In this document: positions 58,542-64,000 of the stretch, in pieces
Layout: every line of letters begins with the position of its first letter
How positions within the stretch are numbered: position 1 is the first letter of the stretch
NCBI RefSeq assembly: GCF_020524045.1
Contig: NZ_JAIVKL010000005.1
Location: forward strand, 310,001-374,000
Direction: 5' to 3'
Origin: Metabacillus litoralis
GTDB lineage: Bacteria; Bacillota; Bacilli; Bacillales; Bacillaceae
Length of the DNA stretch: 64,000 bases
The notes under the pieces: generated by a model
The model's database searches: none
Told to the model about the DNA's origin: nothing
Seen by the model: the letters and a program-made list of their open reading frames with translations, nothing else
Translations under genes and position numbers: made by a program

Positions 58542-59130
58542 ATTGCTCAATTTTTGGTTTCTTAATTAATTCTGCTTCAACAATATATCTTTGTGGAGCT
58601 GGTCCGATAAAATTGAATGGATAACATGTTGTCAGTGTTAAAGTACTTCTAGGTCTAGGAACTATGACTGTTTGATCTTCCTTATTGACTATACGAATTT
58701 TTTTGATCAAGAAAATATAATAAGTATTCTTTCTTTCGACCAGAAGTTTATCGCCAATTTCTAATTCATTAAGATTTCGAAAAAAAGTGTCTCGATGACC
58801 TGCTAATATAGAATTATTTTCTTCCCCAGGCAAAGGAGTAGTAATCACATGACCAATTCCCTTTTTTAACACCTCTTGACTATCTCCCTCCAATATAGGA
58901 ATTGCTCTATCAAGTTTAGGAATGATAAGTGATCCAATTTGATCTCCCTCTTGAAAAACTTGAGAATGTACGTTTACTGAAAGTTCATGTTTTTTGTTCT
59001 CAGTTATGTTGTCAATTATTTGTGTTGTATCATTTTGTACCGAGTTTAAGCCATATAAAATCCAATAAGCTTGATAAGATAAAAAGACGATTCCGATACA
59101 TATTAAAAAGACAGAAAGACGTTTAACCAT
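58540..59130 (-). CDS. Class D sortase
   Basis: 196 residues. N-terminal anchor helix (SVFLICIGIVFLSYQAYWIL). The catalytic histidine is in ILAGHRDTFFRN (about 115), the cysteine in TLTLTTCYPF (about 173) and the arginine in QRYIVEAEL (about 185). Class D sortases attach spore- or envelope-linked proteins with LPDTA/S signals in Bacillus. The gene starts directly after the substrate gene: its ATG touches the TAA of the acidic surface protein, so the two are coupled. Confidence 0.92.
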   Translation of the reverse strand: MVKRLSVFLICIGIVFLSYQAYWILYGLNSVQNDTTQIIDNITENKKHELSVNVHSQVFQEGDQIGSLIIPKLDRAIPILEGDSQEVLKKGIGHVITTPLPGEENNSILAGHRDTFFRNLNELEIGDKLLVERKNTYYIFLIKKIRIVNKEDQTVIVPRPRSTLTLTTCYPFNFIGPAPQRYIVEAELIKKPKIEQ

Positions 59131-60090
59131 TTACTGCTCTTTTACTGATTTTTGTGAAAAAAAGAATCCGATTAATCCTACACCGATAATTAAAATCCCT
59201 AAAATGAGATTTAACCATAAAGAAGATGCAGTATCTGGTAGGCGGTTATGATGTAGTGATGTTAATTCTCCAGCTATATCACCAAGTTCAGCAAATTCAA
59301 TACCAGATTCAATAAGAAACTCAGAGCTTAGCATATCCTCAGAAAATTGCATGTCTAATAATAGTTCACCACTTGTATTATAGAGATTGATAACAAGTTG
59401 ATTTCCATACAACTCTTCCATCTCGATTAATTCTTTAAAGGTAACAGCTGTTTCTACACCGTTATTGTCTTTTAAATAAAATTGTGGTTTAAGCTGTAAA
59501 GCGTTCATCATATCTCGAAGGATGACAACTAATTCATCTTCTTGAGCTTGTGTTAATTCCTCCATATGATCCATTGTTAAATATGGATCAAGACTAGCTA
59601 CAATTTTCTCCATTTGTTGTTCTAATGTTTCTTGATCAAGCTCCATAAAATGTGTAAATAATGTTTCAACTTCCTCATCTGTTAAACCAATTAGTGCTAG
59701 AAAATCCTCAATTTCTGACATTTCACTATCATGATCACTATAGAAACCAATTGCAAAATCTAGATCTTCAATAAATGCATAGTCTTCGACAGTTTCACCG
59801 AATTCAGATAATAAAACATCTAATTCAGGTCTAGTTAAATCATATTCAGTTAAAAGTTGATCTAAATTTTCTGGAGTAATAGGTGTTCCTAAAAGTAACT
59901 TTAAATCCTCTGTTGTTTCAATTTCATCTAAAGTTAGATCATAGGTGTCTTTTAGGTAATTGGATAGTTCATCGTTTGTCCATCCTAATTCGTCTAACAA
60001 TGTATTAACTTCAGATTCTGGTGGAGCAGCATGTGCTGTTTGCAGACCAAATAGTAACAGGACACATAGCGCAAAAGTTAATTTCTTCAT
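59131..60090 (-). CDS. Acidic LPDTA-anchored surface protein (sortase D substrate)
   Basis: 319 residues. Signal peptide (about 1-22, ending AHAAPP), then a strongly acidic mature part (Glu/Asp-rich, with repeats of the type LLDELGWTNDELSNYL and LLSEFGETVEDYAF), then the sorting signal LPDTASS, a membrane helix LNLILGILIIGVGLIGFFF and a basic tail. It fits the processed acidic surface protein family, whose anchor is cut by class D sortase. Its sortase is the next gene. ATG at 60090 follows GGAGG. Confidence 0.92.
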   Translation of the reverse strand: MKKLTFALCVLLLFGLQTAHAAPPESEVNTLLDELGWTNDELSNYLKDTYDLTLDEIETTEDLKLLLGTPITPENLDQLLTEYDLTRPELDVLLSEFGETVEDYAFIEDLDFAIGFYSDHDSEMSEIEDFLALIGLTDEEVETLFTHFMELDQETLEQQMEKIVASLDPYLTMDHMEELTQAQEDELVVILRDMMNALQLKPQFYLKDNNGVETAVTFKELIEMEELYGNQLVINLYNTSGELLLDMQFSEDMLSSEFLIESGIEFAELGDIAGELTSLHHNRLPDTASSLWLNLILGILIIGVGLIGFFFSQKSVKEQ

Positions 60091-60105
60091 GTAATAAACC
60101 TCCAT

Positions 60106-60227
60106 TTTCGTTATGTATGATTGGTAGTATTTGCTAGGGATGAGTTGATTATTCCATGAAATTAATGTATGAACTTTCGTATGGCAGTAAACGATAGGAA
60201 GAAGACGTAAGTTAGAGAGGTTTTTGT
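60106..60227. other. Divergent promoter region of surface protein and germination operon 2
   Basis: 122 bases. I could not fit a convincing sigma-G promoter (the type expected for germination operons) by eye. Confidence 0.3.
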
Positions 60228-61568
60228 ATGATTGATAAAGAAGTTGAAATGAAGGATTTGATTCGTGAAAAATTTAAGAATTCAACAGATTTAATTTTTC
60301 AAAAGCTCGAAGCTAACAATTCCTTTTGTGAGTTTTGTTATATAAGTAGTATTTGTGATAAACAAAAAATTCAGCAAGATATTTTTATACCTTTTTTTGA
60401 GGAAGAAAATATAAAAGATTATAAAAGCTATGTTAAATCATTATCAGGAATAAAAGTATTAAAAGAAGATGATGATCCATTTGAGGTACTAATAAGAGGA
60501 TCAATGCTCTTATTTTTTCAATCTGAAATATTCATTCTAGAAGTTAAGCAATATGTAAATAAAACAATTCCAGACACAACAATTGAAACAACTATTCAGG
60601 GTCCACAAACAGGTTTAAGTGAAGATATAGAAACAAATCTAAACATCATCCGCCATCGATACCATCAAGTAACATTAATTTTTGAAGACGCCATTATTGG
60701 TAAGAAATCACAAACAGGTATAAAAATGATTTATGATTCTAAGGAAGTTGATCAAAAAATATTAAAAGAGGTTAAGGAAAAGCTTAATTCTTCAAAGGTT
60801 GATGTGATTCAATCTGCTGGTCAATTGTCAAGGTTGATGAGTATTCGTAAAACGACATTATTTCCTACAATTTTGATTACCGAACGCCCTGATCGGATTG
60901 CTTATAATTTATCTAAAGGAAAAATCATTATTATACTTGAAGGAACGAGATTTGCACTTGTTATTCCATCCGTCTTTTTTGATTTTATGAGCTCAATGGA
61001 TGATATTTATCAACCCTACTGGATTACTAAATTTCTGCTAGTCTTACGTTATTTTGGTTTAGGAGTATCAATCTTACTACCTGCGATTTATGTGGGCATG
61101 ACCGCTTATAACCCTGAGTTATTTCGGGTACAACTTGCATTATCAATAGCTGGTAGTAGGGCTGCTGTTCCATTTCCAGCTTATATAGAAGTGTTGTTTA
61201 TGTTAATTATGATGGAGTTATTAACAGAAGCGAGTTTACGATTGCCTAAAGCAATTGGTCCAACGGCTACTACTGTTGGGGGTCTAATTTTAGGTCAAGC
61301 CGCAACTGAAGCCGGACTTGTAAGCAATATTATGATTATCATCGTATCAGCTGTTGCGATATCAAATTTTGTCATTCCAATCAATGAAATGAGTTTTGCG
61401 ATGCGTGTAATCAAATATTTATTATTAGCTCTAGCAACTTTTGTAGGACTTATCGGTGTGATTGTAGGGTTACTAGCGATTATCTATTATCTTGTAAACT
61501 TGAATAGCTTTGGAAAGCCTTATTTACAATTATTTCTTCGTGAAGAAATAGAAGAATTTAAAACGTAG
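60228..61568 (+). CDS. Spore germination receptor A subunit (GerAA family), short form
   Basis: 446 residues, about 85 fewer than the paralogue at 50348; mainly the N-terminal domain is shorter and the C-terminal tail is missing. Conserved parts are SEDIETNLNIIRHRYHQVTL (about 126), LFPTILITERPDRIAYNLSKG (split, about 211), AAVPFPAYIEVLFMLIMMEL (about 316) and GPTATTVGGLILGQAATEAG (about 344). First gene of operon 2 (order A-B-C). RBS GAGAGG. Confidence 0.93.
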   Translation: MIDKEVEMKDLIREKFKNSTDLIFQKLEANNSFCEFCYISSICDKQKIQQDIFIPFFEEENIKDYKSYVKSLSGIKVLKEDDDPFEVLIRGSMLLFFQSEIFILEVKQYVNKTIPDTTIETTIQGPQTGLSEDIETNLNIIRHRYHQVTLIFEDAIIGKKSQTGIKMIYDSKEVDQKILKEVKEKLNSSKVDVIQSAGQLSRLMSIRKTTLFPTILITERPDRIAYNLSKGKIIIILEGTRFALVIPSVFFDFMSSMDDIYQPYWITKFLLVLRYFGLGVSILLPAIYVGMTAYNPELFRVQLALSIAGSRAAVPFPAYIEVLFMLIMMELLTEASLRLPKAIGPTATTVGGLILGQAATEAGLVSNIMIIIVSAVAISNFVIPINEMSFAMRVIKYLLLALATFVGLIGVIVGLLAIIYYLVNLNSFGKPYLQLFLREEIEEFKT

Positions 61569-61578
61569 GAAGTTGATT

Positions 61579-62673
61579 ATGTCAAAAAGATATATTTATA
61601 TGATGCTTATCTTAAATATGTTAACGAATATTGTTGCATATGTTCCAAAGATGTTATTAGAACAAAGAACAAATGGTTCAATTTTAGCTATTGTCCTCTC
61701 TGTACCAATAGGTATGGTCCTTATCCACTTATATACTAAATATTTAAGTGAATTTCCATATATGGGATTACCAGAAATACTCAAAAAATATACACCAAAG
61801 TGGTTTAGATTCATATTTTTATTAACACAAGGGATTTTGTGGTTTATTGCTGGTTTAATCACTTTATTAGCATTTACAAGTATTACAAAACAGTTTATCA
61901 ATCCTGATATGCATGAATTGTCAATTTTATCTGCATTTTTATTCCTCATATTTCTGGCTTCAATGATGGAATCAAGAAAAGTCCTTTATGCAACAGAGTT
62001 TATTCTTTTATTAAATTTGCCTTTAATAGCTTTTGTCATTTACAAGTCTTATACAAGCGAGTATATCATGTGGGATTCTGTTTCTGTAGCTCTTACTTAC
62101 TTTAGAGAAATTCCAGATGTTTTGACATTATCAACGGCACTCTTTGTTTATAGTGGATATGCTAATTTAGCCATTTTTAATCGCTATTTCAAGGATGTAA
62201 AATTGAAATATTTATGGGTGGTTGGAGCTCTCGGATTTTTCACATTGTTCACAACATATGTCATTCCTATTGGTTTACATGGTTTTGATGGAGTAGCATC
62301 CTTTACTTATCCATGGATTGCTACATCTGATTCAATTAGAATTGAGCTGTGGATAATAGAAAGGGTAAGTATATTATTTTTAGGATTATATATTAATATT
62401 TCTCTAGCAAGTGTTATTCTTCATTGGCATGTAGGTTTAGAGCAAATAAAGTCTGTTGTTCCGAAGATAAAGTTCAATAAAAAAAATATAATGCCTTTTT
62501 TAATTGTAGCGATATTTTCACTCATAGCCATCCTTTTTCAGCTTTTTGTAAAAGAGATCTATGTTAGTAATTTGGCCAAGGTATGGTTGCTTCTTCTCTT
62601 ACCTGCACAAGGTATTGGTTTACTGCTTTTGAAATGGATTTTAAAGAGAAAGAGAAAGGAAGACAACGTCTGA
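61579..62673 (+). CDS. Spore germination receptor B subunit (GerAB family)
   Basis: 364 residues, ten membrane helices. MLEQRTNGSILAIVLSVPIG-type start KMLLEQRTNGSILAIVLSVP, FVYSGYANLAIFNRYF (about 197) and the late WLLLLLPAQGIGLLLLKWIL. The start is the ATG at 61579 (AGGAAGT upstream); a TTG two codons earlier is in frame. It joins the C gene directly (stop TGA next to ATG). Confidence 0.9.
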   Translation: MSKRYIYMMLILNMLTNIVAYVPKMLLEQRTNGSILAIVLSVPIGMVLIHLYTKYLSEFPYMGLPEILKKYTPKWFRFIFLLTQGILWFIAGLITLLAFTSITKQFINPDMHELSILSAFLFLIFLASMMESRKVLYATEFILLLNLPLIAFVIYKSYTSEYIMWDSVSVALTYFREIPDVLTLSTALFVYSGYANLAIFNRYFKDVKLKYLWVVGALGFFTLFTTYVIPIGLHGFDGVASFTYPWIATSDSIRIELWIIERVSILFLGLYINISLASVILHWHVGLEQIKSVVPKIKFNKKNIMPFLIVAIFSLIAILFQLFVKEIYVSNLAKVWLLLLLPAQGIGLLLLKWILKRKRKEDNV

Positions 62674-63798
62674 ATGAAGAAAAAAGCGCTATTATTAATT
62701 ATTGCTTTCGTTCTTTTTTTATCCGGCTGTGGGTATAAAGATATTGATAAACGATTTTTTGTTGTGGCCATAGGTGTTGATAAATCTGCAGAGAAAGAGA
62801 AATATGATGTGACTTTGAAGTTGGCAGTTCCTACGAATGAATCAAAATCAGGAAGTAATGAAGCAAAAATTCTTACTGAATCGGCTGTTTCGATCTCAGA
62901 GGCAGTAAGGGTTGCAAAATCAAAGGTTGATAAGGAATTTGACTTTAGCCATGCAAAAGTAATTATTTTTGGAGAAGAGTTAGCAAAAGAAGAAACTTTA
63001 GAACATATTTTTGACTGGTTTGATCGACGTCGAGATATAAAAGATATTGCATGGGCAGCAATTGGAAGCCCTAATGCCCTAAAAGTATTAGAAGCAAAAC
63101 CAAAGGGTGAAACAATTCCTTCAAATTCTTTGTTCTTAACATTTAGTCGAGCTGGAACAGAAACTCCTTACATTAACTCGGTTTTTTTATTTGATTTAAG
63201 AAGGAAACAAATAGAACGAGGTGTAAGTCCTATTTTACCAATAATAAAGACTGAAAAAAATGAGCTATCTATTAATACCGTAAGTGTATTATCCAATATG
63301 AAGCAAAAATTCGTTTTAGAACAGGAGCAGACAAAATTTCTCAATATGTTAATGGTAGATTCTTCAAAGTTTGATATAACGGTAAATAAGGAAGAAAAAG
63401 ATCGTCCATACTTTGTATTTTCAACAGATAATGTGGATTCGAACTATGAGCTTATTGTGAATAAAAAGTCTGAAAGTGAAATTAAATATCAAATAAAGGC
63501 TAGTGGTGTAATTGAGGAAGCATTTGAGAATTTAGAAGAGACAAAATTAAAAGAATATGAAAAATTAGTAGAAAAAGAAGTGGAAGGGAAAATTAGAGAC
63601 TTACTTTATTTATTACAAGAAAGGGACGTTGATCCTATAGGATATGGATTAAAATATCGAACGATAAGTCGAGGGAAAGAGTCGGGTAAAATGAAGAAAT
63701 GGAATGAAATTTATCCTGAATTAACATTTGATATAAATGTATCAGTTGAAATAGATAATGTTGGTGTAATACATGATGATGAAGAAATCCCTGAATAA
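62674..63798 (+). CDS. Spore germination receptor C subunit (GerAC family lipoprotein)
   Basis: 374 residues. Lipobox LSGC (Cys19). Family pattern: KRFFVVAIGVDKSAEKEKYDV (split, about 26-46), VDKEFDFSHAKVIIFGEELAKE (split, about 87-108) and the final FDINVSVEIDNVGVI. It abuts the B gene; GGAAG in the end of B is the ribosome site. It closes germination operon 2. Confidence 0.92.
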   Translation: MKKKALLLIIAFVLFLSGCGYKDIDKRFFVVAIGVDKSAEKEKYDVTLKLAVPTNESKSGSNEAKILTESAVSISEAVRVAKSKVDKEFDFSHAKVIIFGEELAKEETLEHIFDWFDRRRDIKDIAWAAIGSPNALKVLEAKPKGETIPSNSLFLTFSRAGTETPYINSVFLFDLRRKQIERGVSPILPIIKTEKNELSINTVSVLSNMKQKFVLEQEQTKFLNMLMVDSSKFDITVNKEEKDRPYFVFSTDNVDSNYELIVNKKSESEIKYQIKASGVIEEAFENLEETKLKEYEKLVEKEVEGKIRDLLYLLQERDVDPIGYGLKYRTISRGKESGKMKKWNEIYPELTFDINVSVEIDNVGVIHDDEEIPE

Positions 63799-63924
63799 TT
63801 ATATAGGATGTGCAAAAGGAATCATCATGGAGCTTTAACTTAAATAATATTAGTAGTCGTACAAGTTTCAAACCTTCAACAGTAATCATAAAAAGAAATA
63901 GAAGGTTATTGGGGGAAGGTACTG

Positions 63925-64000
63925 ATGATTTCAATTGCACAAATTAAACCACATCATGCACATCGATTTTTTGCAAAAACAACAGAAGAGAAAGGTCATT
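63925..64000 (+). CDS. Start of a gene cut by the right edge
   Basis: ATG at 63925 with GGGGGAAGG at 63911-63919. The visible protein is ISIAQIKPHHAHRFFAKTTE and a few more residues. No family recognised from this. Confidence 0.55.
   Translation, partial: MISIAQIKPHHAHRFFAKTTEEKGH

Noticed and set aside
1-64000. CRISPR arrays, prophage, plasmid origin, rRNA operons
   Set aside because: No regularly spaced direct repeats, phage structural genes, replication genes or rRNA sequences were seen.

Overview
The window looks like a chromosomal segment of an aerobic, endospore-forming Bacillaceae species (Bacillus or a close relative). The DNA is AT-rich with strong AGGAGG-type ribosome sites. It carries two GerA-type spore germination operons, an alpha/beta-type small acid-soluble spore protein, YjcZ-type mini-proteins, a sigma-B-type promoter, Fur boxes of the Bacillus type and a petrobactin gene cluster. 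Species cannot be fixed from the sequence alone.

Layout. 1-12.5 kb: iron acquisition. Two FecCD permease genes (one cut by the window edge) diverge from an AraC/binding-protein fusion regulator (Btr-like), followed by a ferric-siderophore binding lipoprotein and the complete petrobactin operon asbABCDEF. Fur boxes lie before the permeases, the binding protein and asbA. 12.7-22.5 kb: adenine deaminase, a DUF2243/CtaG pair, an ECF sigma gene broken by an in-frame TGA with an intact anti-sigma gene, small hypothetical genes and an ABC exporter. 22.6-30.1 kb: spore SASP, AlaX editing protein, a 6S RNA gene, a VanW gene with an unrecognised exported partner, a NUDIX hydrolase and a bile-acid-type symporter. 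30.2-35 kb: a TPP riboswitch and the thiamine-pyrimidine salvage operon ylmB-tenA-thiZ-thiX-thiY. 35-43.4 kb: a tRNA-like element, a SurA-like lipoprotein, proline synthesis (proI-proB-proA) and glnK-amt. 43.4-47.4 kb: CopD/CopC, YjcZ mini-genes and an M42 peptidase. 47.7-52 kb: germination operon 1 (gene order A-C-D-B, minus strand). 52.6-60.1 kb: PhzF protein, small hypothetical genes, a candidate new small RNA, stress genes, a PLD-family protein, and a class D sortase with its acidic LPDTA substrate. 60.2-63.8 kb: germination operon 2 (A-B-C, plus strand), then a gene cut by the right edge.

How genes work together. AsbF makes 3,4-dihydroxybenzoate, AsbC/D/E load and transfer it, AsbA/B build the citrate-spermidine backbone, and the neighbouring binding protein and permeases are the natural uptake route for the iron-loaded product under Fur and the Btr-like regulator. 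The thi operon recovers pyrimidine from degraded thiamine under TPP control.

The non-coding DNA is unusually rich in small repeats. Family R1 is a GC-rich palindromic element with several copies, one sitting between asbE and asbF. Family R2 is a long inverted repeat. R3 is a terminator-like hairpin joined to an R1 variant. R4 is a 162-bp MITE-like element, two copies of which are flanked by perfect 7-bp direct repeats. The most interesting unexplained items are a candidate orphan small RNA at 54808-54900 (minus), a tRNA-shaped element without a normal anticodon arm at 35113-35201 (minus), the R4 element and the interrupted ECF sigma gene.
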